Origin: an uncultured Myxococcales bacterium
GTDB taxonomy: Bacteria; Myxococcota_A; UBA9042
Reading direction: 5' to 3'
Length of the DNA stretch: 64,000 nucleotides
Assembly (NCBI GenBank): GCA_903924465.1
Contig: CAIYBN010000137.1
Span: 112,684 to 176,683 of the forward strand
Below the pieces are notes generated by a model. The model was not told where the DNA came from and did not search any database. It saw only the letters and a list, made by a program, of their open reading frames with translations. Each line of letters begins with the position of its first letter. Position 1 is the stretch's first letter. Shown here piece after piece: positions 25,039-34,170 of the stretch. The position numbers and the translations under genes were made by a program.

Positions 25039-27486
25039 TCAGACCTTGAGCGAACGGTTCCGCGCCAGACGCATGCGCCACCGCACCAGACCCAAAAGAA
25101 TCAGCAGCAGCGGCGACCCGACAAGTGCTTCCAGACGCAGCGTCTTCTGCTTCTCGGGCTCCAGATCGTCCATCGGCCGCCGCGCGTCGCCTTTGGAACG
25201 GATCGCCACGAGCGCCTCGTGAGCGCTCGCCCAGTCAAGAATGTTGGACAAGAACTGCAGATTCTCGTTGAGCAAATGGGAAACCTGACCGATGCGAATC
25301 TGCCAATTCTGGAAATTGGCCTGCCACTGCGTGAACGCCTTGATCGACTCCGGACTGAACTGTTGGAACTTGCTCAGGTCGAAACCCGCCAGCACGTCGC
25401 TGCGACTCAGACCTTCGATACCCAGATTCGACGCGATGACCAGCAGTTTGCCCTTGCCCTCGGACTTGAACGTCCGCTTGGCCAACTCGTACTCCGCATC
25501 CGACGGCTTCTGCGCGGCTTTTTGCGGGTCTTTGCTATCGCCCTCCGGCCGCCGCGGAATTTCCTTGCCCGCAAACGCCGACTTGAACGGCCCCTGCACG
25601 GCCAGCGCCAGCGTGTGCGGCCCGTTCGCCGGCGTGTCGAGCACCAGCTTCTTCAGCGTCTGCGGCAGCACCGGCACCGGCCCAGACTTCTTCAGCGACG
25701 ACGCCGAGGAGCGAATCACCCGCGACACCTCAAAGGCCTTGTTCGCCGCCAGTTCCTTGCTGGGCTCCACGCTGGTCGTGTAGGGCAGCGACAAGCTGGT
25801 GATCGAGCGCGTCAGCGCGTAGGCGCGGTCAAAATCGCTGGCGACCGGAATCATGGCGTACGGAAAATCCTGCTGCGTCTGGAATTGCAGGCCACCTTTG
25901 TTGACCATGCCGGTGACGCGGACGGTTTCCACGTGCTTGGAGTCCAGGATCGGATCCTTGCTCAGCACCACGCCGTAGGCCTTCAGCACGTCTTCCAGGT
26001 TGCTGGCGGTCGCGAACATCCCCGACCAATCCATGCGCATCTCGTTGCCCAGATCTTCCGGCGCCTGCATGTTCAGCAGCGCCACCTGCCACGACTGTGC
26101 GAGCACGACGACCGGCTTGCCCGCCAGCAGCGTCTGGTCCAGCTGGTAGCGCGTGTATTCGCCCAGCGGCTTGCGCGGGGCATAGACAATCAACGCGGCG
26201 ACGTCGTTCGGAATCGCCTCGTCCGGGCCAATGCGGCGAATCGAATAGCCGCGCTTGGTGAACAGGTTATCGCCGATCTTGGCGTTCGTCTCGTCGATCG
26301 CCTGGCTGATCTGCGTCGCCGCCTGGACAATCTGCTTCATCATCGGGTTGTTCTGGCCCAGCATCGACGCGACCGACGGATCGACCAGCTGGCTGGTCTC
26401 GGCAAACGGACAGAACTCGTCGTGGCCGCACAGAAAGCCGATCGACTTGCGCCCCGGGCTATCCGCCAGCGTCTGGTGCGCACGATCGACCTCGTGGAAC
26501 AACTGGTCCAGCAGCAGCGCGAGTTGCTGCACCATCAGCGCGGGCGGCAATTGCCCTTGCGCCGGCGCCTGACCGGACGTCGCCTGCTTCAGCTCCTGCC
26601 ACGCTTTGTCGAACTCCGCCGCATTGTCGACCAGATGGTCGCCAAACGGGTTCTTGCCTTTCAACTTGGCGCCATCGCCCGAAACGAGTCCCGCCACAGG
26701 TGCGCAAGCCTTGTCCAAATCGGCCGCCGCCGCCTGCATCGCGTTCAACCGCTTCTGGTTCGGATCGTTGCCGCCTTTGAGGGACAAACCCGAATCTTCC
26801 TCTTTCTTCTCTTCCACTTTCGCGGCCTTCTGCACGGCCTCGTTGCACGTCTTGACGCCGTCGAACACCGCTTTGCCCTGCGCCAGGGGCTCTTTCATCA
26901 GCTGGCTCTGCTCGTACTTTTCCTTGAGCCGCAGCAGGATCTGCGTCATCTCGAATTCGTAGAAGCCTGGGCTTAGCGCCTTGGGCAGCACTTCGCTCAC
27001 GGTCTTGTAATGAAAGGTCGCGCCCAGTACGTATTTCTGGAATTTCAGCGTGCTACCTTGGACTTGCGCTTCCGTCGACGAAAACGCATCGAGCTTCGCC
27101 GCTTCCCCTTGCTCCTCGATCGTGCCCACGCCCGGGTTGCCGTCCTCGGCGAACACCAGCTTCAACTTTCCGCCCGCCGCGCGCGCATATTCCGCCAGCT
27201 TGTCGCGAAACGCCCGGTCGATACCCTTGAGCGGCATTTTGCCCTGCGGCGTCGGGATCACGTCCGGCAGCTTCTTGGAGATGTATACCGTCACCGTCAC
27301 GTCGTCCAACGCCTTCGCCGCCGTCACGCTCGCCTCCGACAGCGTGTGGACCTGTTGCTCGGTCAAATCCAGCCGCACCGCCGTGTTCACGGCCAGCGCA
27401 TTGACCAGCACGGCGACGCCGACTGCCGCGCCGAGCATAACCAGCGCGTCGATGCGCCCGTTGGACTTCTTGGTTGTCTCAGCCAT
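25039..27486 (-). CDS. GldG-like ABC-transporter auxiliary protein
   Basis: An 815-residue protein with an N-terminal membrane segment (LVMLGAAVGVAVLVNALAV), the conserved RLDLTEQQVHTLSEAS block that starts the GldG/ABC-auxiliary extracytoplasmic domain, a long soluble region with coiled-coil-like charged stretches, and a C-terminal membrane segment (LLLILLGLVRWRMRLAR). It is longer than typical GldG because of an insert of ~150 residues (about 225-385) rich in Lys/Gln/Ala. It forms a complex with the ATPase and permease encoded upstream. In Bacteroidota GldAFG supports gliding; in other phyla the substrate is unknown. ATG 27486 has GGGAG upstream. Confidence 0.8.
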   Translation of the reverse strand: MAETTKKSNGRIDALVMLGAAVGVAVLVNALAVNTAVRLDLTEQQVHTLSEASVTAAKALDDVTVTVYISKKLPDVIPTPQGKMPLKGIDRAFRDKLAEYARAAGGKLKLVFAEDGNPGVGTIEEQGEAAKLDAFSSTEAQVQGSTLKFQKYVLGATFHYKTVSEVLPKALSPGFYEFEMTQILLRLKEKYEQSQLMKEPLAQGKAVFDGVKTCNEAVQKAAKVEEKKEEDSGLSLKGGNDPNQKRLNAMQAAAADLDKACAPVAGLVSGDGAKLKGKNPFGDHLVDNAAEFDKAWQELKQATSGQAPAQGQLPPALMVQQLALLLDQLFHEVDRAHQTLADSPGRKSIGFLCGHDEFCPFAETSQLVDPSVASMLGQNNPMMKQIVQAATQISQAIDETNAKIGDNLFTKRGYSIRRIGPDEAIPNDVAALIVYAPRKPLGEYTRYQLDQTLLAGKPVVVLAQSWQVALLNMQAPEDLGNEMRMDWSGMFATASNLEDVLKAYGVVLSKDPILDSKHVETVRVTGMVNKGGLQFQTQQDFPYAMIPVASDFDRAYALTRSITSLSLPYTTSVEPSKELAANKAFEVSRVIRSSASSLKKSGPVPVLPQTLKKLVLDTPANGPHTLALAVQGPFKSAFAGKEIPRRPEGDSKDPQKAAQKPSDAEYELAKRTFKSEGKGKLLVIASNLGIEGLSRSDVLAGFDLSKFQQFSPESIKAFTQWQANFQNWQIRIGQVSHLLNENLQFLSNILDWASAHEALVAIRSKGDARRPMDDLEPEKQKTLRLEALVGSPLLLILLGLVRWRMRLARNRSLKV

Positions 27487-27540
27487 GTCTTTCTCCCAGT
27501 GCAAAACCGCGGTCTTGGCCAGTCAGGGTTGCAAAGTCAG

Positions 27541-28272
27541 TCACTGCCAGTGGCGCGACCGCAGCGAATACGTGGACGCCAGGACCGCGATGGCCGTGAC
27601 GCTCAGGAAGTAGAGGACGTTGCGCAGATCGACGACGCCGCGGGCAAAATCCGCGAACTGGCTCTGGAAGCTCAGCAGCGCAAGCGCCGGCGGCGGCTGA
27701 TCCAGCACCAGGCGCAACAGCGCGTCGGTCGCTGTCCAGAAGAACATGCAGAGCATCATGCCGACGATGAACGCGACGATCTGGTTCTGCGTCCAGGTCG
27801 ACGCCATCACGCCCAGCGCGAGGAACGTCGTGCCGATGAGCAACAGGCCGACATAGCCGCCGAGAATGGCGCCGACGTCCGGATGGCCAATGGACATGAC
27901 CAAGGCCGGCAGCACCAGCGTCATCGCCAACGCCACGACCAGAAAGCCCATGGCGCCCAGCAGCTTGCCCAGCACGATCTGCGTATCCGTCACCGGCAGG
28001 GTCACCAGCAATTCCAGCGTGCCCTGGCGCTTCTCTTCGGCCAGAAGCCGCATCGTCACCGCCGGCAGGATCACGGCCAGCACCCACGGCGCGTACTCGA
28101 ACAGCGGCCGCACCGTCGCCTCGCGGGCGGCGAAGAAGTCGTCCGTGCCACCCAGGCCGAAGAAAAACAGCAGCCCGGTCGCGATCAGGAACACCGCGCC
28201 GGCGATGTACGCAATGGGCGAGTCAAAGGTCGCCGCCATCTCCCGGCGGGCGAGAATCCAAACTGGCTTCAT
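27541..28272 (-). CDS. ABC-2 type permease (GldF-like)
   Basis: A 243-residue integral membrane protein with about six hydrophobic segments, beginning MKPVWILARREMAATFDSPI, the usual cytoplasmic start of ABC-2 permeases of the GldF/CcmB-like class. A short soluble loop (GGTDDFFAAREATVRPLFEY) lies between the first two spans. Segments VVALAMTLVLPALV, YVGLLLIGTTFLALG and IVAFIVGMMLCMFFW are clear. It is encoded 30 bp downstream of its ATPase, and the GldG-like gene follows 54 bp later, so this is an operon. Confidence 0.85.
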   Translation of the reverse strand: MKPVWILARREMAATFDSPIAYIAGAVFLIATGLLFFFGLGGTDDFFAAREATVRPLFEYAPWVLAVILPAVTMRLLAEEKRQGTLELLVTLPVTDTQIVLGKLLGAMGFLVVALAMTLVLPALVMSIGHPDVGAILGGYVGLLLIGTTFLALGVMASTWTQNQIVAFIVGMMLCMFFWTATDALLRLVLDQPPPALALLSFQSQFADFARGVVDLRNVLYFLSVTAIAVLASTYSLRSRHWQ

Positions 28273-28302
28273 GGTCGTGAACCTCTGTTATCGCAGGATG
28301 GG

Positions 28303-29265
28303 CTACGCATTTTGCGTGAGAGATTGGAAGATACCTTCCAGATCCAAAGACTTGCGCCGCAGTTCCAGCAGCGTCAAACCGGCTGCGCGGATCCGCTCGA
28401 ACAGCGCAGTCCGGATATCCGTGTCGGCTTCCACTTCAAAAAACGCAGCCGGCACAGGTGCTTGCGAGCTGTGACTGAACGCCACACTCTTGGCCCCCGG
28501 CGTCTCCGCCAGCATGTGTTTCAGCGCGTCGTTGTCGTGCGTGGCCGTCGTCTGGATACCGACAATCAGGTGATGACGGCTCGCCACGCGGCCTTCGAGT
28601 TCGTCCAACGTGCCGTCCGCGACCACCGCCCCCTGGTGGATGATCACGACGCGATCGCAAATCTGCCGCACTTCCGTCAGGTTGTGACTCGACAGGATCA
28701 GCGTATGGTTCTGCCCGAGCGCGCGGATCAGGTTGCGGATCTCGATAATCTGATTGGGATCCAAGCCCGACGTCGGCTCATCCAGGATCAGGATCTTCGG
28801 GTTGTGCAGCATCGCCTGCGCCAGCCCCACGCGCTGTTTGTAGCCCTTGGACAGCGTGCCAATCACCTGACCGATCACGCTCTCCAGCCCGACGACGCGC
28901 GCTACCTCGGCCATGCGCTTGATGACGTCCGAGCGCGCCAGTCCGCGCATTTCGCCGCACCAAAGTAGGTAGTCGTAGACGACCATGTCCGAATAAAGTG
29001 GCGTAGATTCAGGAAGATAGCCGAGCATCGCGCGGACTGCCAGCGGATTGGCCGCAGCGTCGATGCCGTCAACGGTCACAGTTCCCGACGTCGCGGACAG
29101 GAACGTCGTCAGAATCTTCATCGTCGTCGACTTGCCCGCGCCGTTCGGCCCCAGCAGTCCCAGAATTTCACCGGCCCGCGCGTCAAAGCTGACGCCGTTC
29201 AGGGCCTTCTTGTCGCCGTAGGTTTTGACCAGGTCACGCACTTGAATCATGGCCGCAGACGTCAT
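28303..29265 (-). CDS. ABC transporter ATPase (GldA-like)
   Basis: A 320-residue ABC ATPase. Walker A is GPNGAGKSTTMKIL (about residue 39), the signature LSKGYKQRVGLAQAM (about 138) has the LSKGY form typical of the GldA/ABC-2 branch, Walker B is ILILDEPTSGLDP, and the H-loop is LILSSHN. A ~100-residue C-terminal regulatory region follows the nucleotide-binding domain. It is the first gene of the cluster, with AAAGGAG six bases before ATG 29265. It energises the adjacent permease. Confidence 0.9.
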   Translation of the reverse strand: MTSAAMIQVRDLVKTYGDKKALNGVSFDARAGEILGLLGPNGAGKSTTMKILTTFLSATSGTVTVDGIDAAANPLAVRAMLGYLPESTPLYSDMVVYDYLLWCGEMRGLARSDVIKRMAEVARVVGLESVIGQVIGTLSKGYKQRVGLAQAMLHNPKILILDEPTSGLDPNQIIEIRNLIRALGQNHTLILSSHNLTEVRQICDRVVIIHQGAVVADGTLDELEGRVASRHHLIVGIQTTATHDNDALKHMLAETPGAKSVAFSHSSQAPVPAAFFEVEADTDIRTALFERIRAAGLTLLELRRKSLDLEGIFQSLTQNA

Positions 29266-29346
29266 TCAACTCTCCTTTCCCGCAAAGCGTGCGCACGATA
29301 GGATAACGCCCGTGGCTGTCAAGACAGCCCAGAGCGCAAACGCCGA

Positions 29347-30090
29347 ATGCCACACTTCGTCCAGATATTCCCGCTGTTGTTGGCGCTGCTCAGCCCGTCG
29401 ATCGCGACCGCTCAGGCGCCGGCCGAACCGTCAGCGACCCTGGATGCGGACCTCATCGCCCGGCTTCAGCCGCTGCGGGCACGGCGCGAAAGTCTGGCGC
29501 CGCCACTCGTCGCCATTGCCAAGCTTGTGGATCGCAAGCGCTATCCTCAGGCTTGCGGCCAAGTGGCCAAGCTGCGCACGGACTTGATTCGCAAGGCCGC
29601 ACCGCTGTTCTACCAGCCAACCCGGCAGCGCGGTGGCGACGTCGAGGGCGTGTCGCACTTCCTGCAAACGCACGTGGAAGGGCCGCGACCGATGCTGCAG
29701 ATCATCCACGAGACGTTCGTGCCCTCGCAGGGCATGCGGGCGCTCGCGGTGGACGCGTGCGTGCGTGCGGGGCAACCGCAGCAGGCGGTGGTGTTCGTCG
29801 CCGATCTGGCGCTGCTGTCCCACGATCCGCAGTCGCGGCTGACGCTTGGACTGCTGAAGGCGCAGGTGGCCGGGCGTTGGAAGGACGCGATGGCGTCGAT
29901 CGACCTGAGCGTGACGGGCCCGCGCGCGGCGCTGTTGCGTGCGCTCGCTGGCCAGCCGCCTGGTGTCGAAGCGCTGTGTGCGCAGGCGTGGCGGGAGGCT
30001 GCCTCACCGGAAGAGGTGGCGCTGGCGCAGCAAGTGGCGCGGATGCTGCACGTCACGCTGCCCACTACCGCGCCAGGTGCGACCCCGTGA
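29347..30090 (+). CDS. Exported protein of unknown function
   Basis: A 247-residue protein with a signal peptide (FVQIFPLLLALLSPSIATAQ, cleavage near APAEP). The mature part is mostly alpha-helical, alanine- and arginine-rich, with repeated helix pairs that look TPR-like (AVDACVRAGQPQQAVVFVAD, LALLSHDPQSRLTLGLLKAQ) but too irregular to name. Two isolated cysteines are present. Divergent from the gldA-like gene 81 bp upstream, so the promoters share that gap. Its stop overlaps the GTG start of the next gene (GTGA), which implies translational coupling to the small cysteine protein. Confidence 0.6.
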   Translation: MPHFVQIFPLLLALLSPSIATAQAPAEPSATLDADLIARLQPLRARRESLAPPLVAIAKLVDRKRYPQACGQVAKLRTDLIRKAAPLFYQPTRQRGGDVEGVSHFLQTHVEGPRPMLQIIHETFVPSQGMRALAVDACVRAGQPQQAVVFVADLALLSHDPQSRLTLGLLKAQVAGRWKDAMASIDLSVTGPRAALLRALAGQPPGVEALCAQAWREAASPEEVALAQQVARMLHVTLPTTAPGATP

Positions 30091-30341
30091 CCAAGCCCTT
30101 GTTCCAGCCTCAGCTCGTCGCATCGGGTGAGACCGTTGCCGGCCTCAATGCGCAGTTCCGCGAAGACGTGGCGAAATTCCGCCTGCAGTTCTCCTGCCCG
30201 GATTGCGTCTACTTTTGGCCGTCCAAACGTGCATGCACCCTCGGCTGGACCGTCGAGGTGCTTTGCGCGGAGCCGATTGAGATTTTGGACGGGAAAGGGG
30301 AGCCAGCGTTTTGCAAGGCGTTTGAGCCGACAGGCTCGTGA
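30087..30341 (+). CDS. Small CPDC-motif cysteine protein
   Basis: An 84-residue protein from GTG 30087, overlapping the upstream stop by four bases. Five cysteines occur, including SCPDCVYF (about 36-43), RACTLGW (about 49), LCAEP (about 60) and FCKAF (about 77). The pattern could hold a zinc ion or an iron-sulfur cluster. No signal peptide or membrane span. The frame is open far upstream, but only as a shadow of the preceding gene. I do not recognise a named family. It converges on the next gene, whose stop is one base away. Confidence 0.6.
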   Translation: MTKPLFQPQLVASGETVAGLNAQFREDVAKFRLQFSCPDCVYFWPSKRACTLGWTVEVLCAEPIEILDGKGEPAFCKAFEPTGS

Positions 30342-30342
30342 T

Positions 30343-31563
30343 CTACGCGTCGGCCAGTTCGCGCCACAAGCGTTGCACCGCCGTATTGTAGCCAGGCCCG
30401 GCCACTTCGCCGACGACTTCAACATGGCTGAGCCAAGCCTTCACGCGGATCCGGCCATCGGCGGTCCGAACCGCTTCGCGCGGCGTTGCGCCATCCAGCC
30501 AGGGCTGCGCGGTGTCCTGGAACGCCGTCAGGCACTCGCCCATCCATTCGCGCGCCACGGACTGCAGTTCGCTGGAGCTCCATTCGCTGCGCCGCCTGGC
30601 GTCAAAAAGCGGTTCCAGATCGCGGACCAACGTCGCCTGGGGCTGCAAGCCGATGAGCGGCGGAAGACCGGTGCGCAGACGCGTGAGGCCTCCTGGAGCA
30701 CTGGTCGCGGCGAAAAAGCGACCACCGGCCAAGCGCAGCGTCGCGCCGATGGGGCCAAGCGTTGGATCCAGCACGGCGAAGCGGTTGGGCGACAGGCGGG
30801 CGAGTTGGCCGTCGAGCGTGGACCGCCGCAGGGCCTCCTGCACGCGCACCGTGTCGTCGACGGCGAAGACCATCGTCCAGCGCATCCGGCCGGCGGGTCC
30901 AGCAAAGCGTTCGGCCACGGGACGCACGCGGCTCAAGCTGCGGCTCGCCGCGCTCAACAGGGTCGGCAGGCGCCGCTCGTTGGGTAACAATTCCAAGCGT
31001 TTGGCAACGCGCAACATCGCTGGTCGGCAAACCGCGGGCAGGCTGGCATGGACCGCATCGAGGAGGTGCAAACCACCGACTTCGACCACACGCGCCACGA
31101 ACACTTCTCCCACCGCAGCCATCGACCGCAGCACCGGCTCGTGCACCACGACCTGGGCGCGATCCCGCAGGCGTTCCAGCGTCGTCGTCTTGCCGTCGAC
31201 GGCGAAAACCGCGTAGACATCCGGGCGCGTGGCGCGCAGGGCTTTCAACACCGTCTTTTCGGGCCCCGAGCGAAACTGTCGGCGCAGGCGCTTCGCCAAG
31301 TCGTGTTCCGGCTGCACACCCGGTTCGGCATCCGCATCCCAGAGCAACCACGGCAGGAATTGCGCGTGGGCGTCGTGCTCATCCAGCCAAACCTGCAAGG
31401 CATCGGCAGAGGCGAACGTCGCGCGACCGAAGAATCGTCCGGCCGCGATCAGGACTTCGGCGTCGTCAAAGGCCATCTGCGCCTGATCAACCGCGGCCAC
31501 GAGCACGCGCAAATGCGCGGCGCGAAGTAGGTGCGGCTGGAGTCGGACGACATTGGCAGACAT
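30343..31563 (-). CDS. Conserved-looking protein of unknown function with DUF2384-like C-terminus
   Basis: A 406-residue soluble protein with no signal peptide. Residues ~1-110 are helical and acidic; residues ~110-330 contain alternating strands and arginine-rich segments without a recognisable motif. The last ~60 residues (EWMGECLTAFQDTAQPWLDG, then TPREAVRTADGRIRVKAWL) resemble the DUF2384/MbcA C-terminal fold, whose family pattern is PxWLxGxTPREA. That module often mediates protein contacts in toxin-antitoxin antitoxins, but no toxin partner is visible here. ATG 31563 has GCCC upstream and no strong ribosome binding site. Function unknown. Confidence 0.6.
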   Translation of the reverse strand: MSANVVRLQPHLLRAAHLRVLVAAVDQAQMAFDDAEVLIAAGRFFGRATFASADALQVWLDEHDAHAQFLPWLLWDADAEPGVQPEHDLAKRLRRQFRSGPEKTVLKALRATRPDVYAVFAVDGKTTTLERLRDRAQVVVHEPVLRSMAAVGEVFVARVVEVGGLHLLDAVHASLPAVCRPAMLRVAKRLELLPNERRLPTLLSAASRSLSRVRPVAERFAGPAGRMRWTMVFAVDDTVRVQEALRRSTLDGQLARLSPNRFAVLDPTLGPIGATLRLAGGRFFAATSAPGGLTRLRTGLPPLIGLQPQATLVRDLEPLFDARRRSEWSSSELQSVAREWMGECLTAFQDTAQPWLDGATPREAVRTADGRIRVKAWLSHVEVVGEVAGPGYNTAVQRLWRELADA

Positions 31564-31599
31564 GGGCGAAAGAAGCGCGAGTGAGACGCGGTGGCCGGC

Positions 31600-32718
31600 T
31601 TATAGGTCTGGGTTTACAGGCCTGTCAATCAGATCTTGATCAGGATCAGGCGCCGCGGGCAACGAAGCGCCATCTGTCAGCGGTGGCGGGTCCTGCACCG
31701 CGGTCGGCTGGGTCATTTGGAATCCCGGTCGCCGCCACGGTCGCAGCGCCAATTCACCGGCCGTCGCGATGGCCTCCAGGTCCAGCGGCCCCGCTTCCGC
31801 CACCAAACGCGGTCGCCGCCACGCGCGCCACAGCAGGCCAAACGCCGCGAGCAGCGACGCCACCGGCCAGAGCGTATTCTCGCCAAACAGCTTCAGCCAG
31901 GAAGGATCAGGCGTCGTTGTCATCGCGCCGTACAGTTGGTACATCGCCTCCGGATCCATGCCAAAGGTCGCCGTAAATGCCGGGCCAAAGTCCAGCCCCG
32001 CGCGCATCCGCGTGTGCAGGTCCAGCAGCGCGCGCACGCCACCGCCGCGCTTCAGGGAAAAGCGCACAAAGCTCGCCGCGGTCGCATACGCAGTCTGCAC
32101 CGTCTTGTGGCTGTCGGAAAAGCGCTTGTCCAATTGCGCCAATGTGCCGCGTGCGTCGAGCTCCGGCAGCCCTTCGCGCAGCCGCTGGGAGACATCCTCG
32201 CCGGCCAGCCACGTCGCCACGCCTTCGTGATACCAGCGCGGCAGCGAGGCTTTGCCGGCCGTCAGGGCGTGAATCGCCACGTGCGCCAGTTCATGCCGCA
32301 CCGTCTCGCCCGTCAGCAGCGCGCCAGGACCGTTGACCTGCACGATGATCCGGTCCTGATCCAGAATCGCCAGGCCAGAAATCCACGATTCCGGCCAGCC
32401 AAAAGCGCCGTGTTCGGTCATCACATCGGCAAAAGTGCCTGGGGAACCGACAAAATCGACGTGCAACTCGCCGACGAGCCGCGTCTGCAAATCCGTCTGC
32501 ACGGCGGATAGCGCCTGACGCGTCATCTTTTCCAGCGGCCGCCGTCGCGCTTCGTCGACATCGTGGAGGACCACGTCCAGCTTCAACTGCCGCGTCGCTT
32601 CCTCGGCGGTCGCGTCGTCCGGCAGCGGTGTCAGCGCGCGCGCGGGCAACGCGAGCGCAAGCAGGAGGCCTACCAGCAGCGCGCGACCCTTCAAAAGCAA
32701 ACCAGATCGACCTGCCAT
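31600..32718 (-). CDS. Membrane-anchored peptidase MA-like metalloprotease
   Basis: A 372-residue exported protein. A signal sequence (ALLVGLLLALALPARA) is followed by a gluzincin-type peptidase domain of the peptidase MA-like group: VRHELAHVAIHALTAG holds the HExxH zinc site (about residue 140), and RWYHEGVATWLAGE supplies the third glutamate ligand ~25 residues later. One transmembrane segment (LWPVASLLAAFGLLWRAW) near residue 290 precedes a proline/aspartate-rich cytoplasmic or surface tail. ATG 32718 has GAGG four bases upstream; the upstream extension to 32739 is less likely. Substrate unknown. The MITE-like copy B lies just beyond its start. Confidence 0.8.
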   Translation of the reverse strand: MAGRSGLLLKGRALLVGLLLALALPARALTPLPDDATAEEATRQLKLDVVLHDVDEARRRPLEKMTRQALSAVQTDLQTRLVGELHVDFVGSPGTFADVMTEHGAFGWPESWISGLAILDQDRIIVQVNGPGALLTGETVRHELAHVAIHALTAGKASLPRWYHEGVATWLAGEDVSQRLREGLPELDARGTLAQLDKRFSDSHKTVQTAYATAASFVRFSLKRGGGVRALLDLHTRMRAGLDFGPAFTATFGMDPEAMYQLYGAMTTTPDPSWLKLFGENTLWPVASLLAAFGLLWRAWRRPRLVAEAGPLDLEAIATAGELALRPWRRPGFQMTQPTAVQDPPPLTDGASLPAAPDPDQDLIDRPVNPDL

Positions 32719-32793
32719 TGTCCTCAACTGCGGGCGCAATGGATGCGGATCCGGCGTCGACTCAGGAAAGGGCGGGCCGAGCCGAACGTCAAG

Positions 32794-32932
32794 CTACGGT
32801 GCTGACCTTTGTCGCACACCAAGCCCTTCTGCGCAGACCTGTTGCATTTCGGACTGGACCGCGAGCGTGTTCCGAAGGTGGCACGCCGCGGTTCGGCACG
32901 GCTTGATCTCCGAATTCGGTCAGCGTGTTTAC
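32794..32932 (+). repeat. MITE-like element, copy B (best preserved)
   Basis: A ~139-bp element homologous to copies A (1830-1970, opposite strand) and C (40948-41088). The left end reads CTACGGTGCTGACC and the right end GGTCAGCGTGTTTAC (32918-32932), giving inverted termini around GCTGACC/GGTCAGC. The core contains CTGTTGCATTTCGGACTGG and GGCACGCCGCGG. The TAA stop codon of the adjacent minus-strand TonB-like gene (32929-32931) is formed by the terminal repeat itself. No transposase gene. Confidence 0.8.
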
Positions 32933-34077
32933 ATGTGCGGCGGAAGGAAGCGGAATTGCCGGTTGGAAATTTCGAACATGAAGCCAAAAGGCACGTCAAC
33001 TTCGCCTTCCGAGTTCTGCAAGCCCTTGGGCGGATTGGGAAATGGACTCGCCGCCATGAACGCGCGCGAAGCTTCCTGATCGAGGAAATCGAGACCCGAT
33101 TCGCGCGTCACCCGCACCTTTTTGACGGCGCCTTCGCGGTCCAACGTCACGCGCAGCACGGTGTACCGGTCCTTGACGCCGTATTTCTGACCCGTTGGAT
33201 CGTGCTGGCGCCACACCTCGTTTGGCTCCCACTCGTTGGCGATCTTGTCCTTGACGCGCTGAAAGAAGTCCCAGTAGCGAAACTTCCGCGTATTCAGGAT
33301 GTTCGTGTCGCCTTCGTCGTCCACATCCGGCAAATAGTCGTTGCCGCCCGGACTGCCTGAGAGCGCCTGGATGTTGTGCAGCACGTTGCGCGACGACGTC
33401 GACGGCAGCAGCAGGCCGTCGTAGGCGCCCACGATCACGGGAGAAGTTGGCCGCGCTTTGGCCTCACCCACCTCGGTTTCCTGCCGCACGCCGGGAGCCA
33501 TCAGCGGCGCCGGCATCGTCTCCTCCCGGCCCACAGCGCCCGTGCTGCCCGCGACCGGTTTGTGCGCGTGCTGCGGAATCTGTGTTGGATCACGGCTCGT
33601 CGACTGCGGACTTTGCAACGCCGACGGATCGTTCAACGCCAGCCGCCCGGAACTCGCGCCGATGGTCTTCTGGCCCTTGCTCTTTTGCTCATGCGCCGTC
33701 GTCACATCGTACTTGCCCAGGTATTTCGCATTCTGCGGCGCTTGCTCCACCAGCGGCTTGGCCGTCTCGACGATCTGGCCGTTCAGCTTGTCTTCCGGCG
33801 GCAGCGGCTTGGCTTTGTCTTCTTTCTTCGGCGGCGGCGGGATCGCCATGGCCACGCGCACGCGCGCCTTGGCGGCATTCTTGGCAGCCGGCCCCTTGTG
33901 CGCCGCGTTCTTGCCGTTGGCGAGCTTGGCGTTCATCGCCGCCAGCCCGTGCTTGCCATCAGGCGCGCCGTTCATCAGCTCGGCCAGACCAAACATCAGG
34001 GCAAAAGTGAGCAGCGCCGCCACCAGCAGGGCGAAGGTCGTGCGCAGAAAGTCGTGGAGGCGATTGCCGCTCCTCAT
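32929..34077 (-). CDS. TonB C-terminal domain protein
   Basis: A 382-residue protein with one N-terminal transmembrane segment (TTFALLVAALLTFALMFGLA), a long alanine/lysine/proline-rich linker including IPPPPKKEDKAKPLPPED, and a C-terminal TonB-like domain of ~95 residues (YTVLRVTLDREGAVKKVRV, then FLDQEASRAFMAASPFPNPP). Such proteins span the periplasm and couple proton-motive force to outer-membrane events. No ExbB/ExbD genes are in the window, so the energiser partner lies elsewhere. An AgmX-like role is also possible. The C-terminal methionine and stop codon come from the neighbouring MITE-like terminal repeat, so the original end of the gene may have been slightly different. Confidence 0.82.
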   Translation of the reverse strand: MRSGNRLHDFLRTTFALLVAALLTFALMFGLAELMNGAPDGKHGLAAMNAKLANGKNAAHKGPAAKNAAKARVRVAMAIPPPPKKEDKAKPLPPEDKLNGQIVETAKPLVEQAPQNAKYLGKYDVTTAHEQKSKGQKTIGASSGRLALNDPSALQSPQSTSRDPTQIPQHAHKPVAGSTGAVGREETMPAPLMAPGVRQETEVGEAKARPTSPVIVGAYDGLLLPSTSSRNVLHNIQALSGSPGGNDYLPDVDDEGDTNILNTRKFRYWDFFQRVKDKIANEWEPNEVWRQHDPTGQKYGVKDRYTVLRVTLDREGAVKKVRVTRESGLDFLDQEASRAFMAASPFPNPPKGLQNSEGEVDVPFGFMFEISNRQFRFLPPHM

Positions 34078-34170
34078 GTTGCCAAGCTAACCACGGCCGT
34101 GACCCCGGTCAAGCCAATTCAACAGGTGGGTCGTGTGAAATATCTTGAAGATCAGCGGCTTTTGACCGAA

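Noticed and set aside
24982..26976. 664-residue plus-strand frame over the GldG-like gene
   Set aside because: Antisense shadow of the gld-like cluster; low-complexity leucine/arginine composition and no motif.
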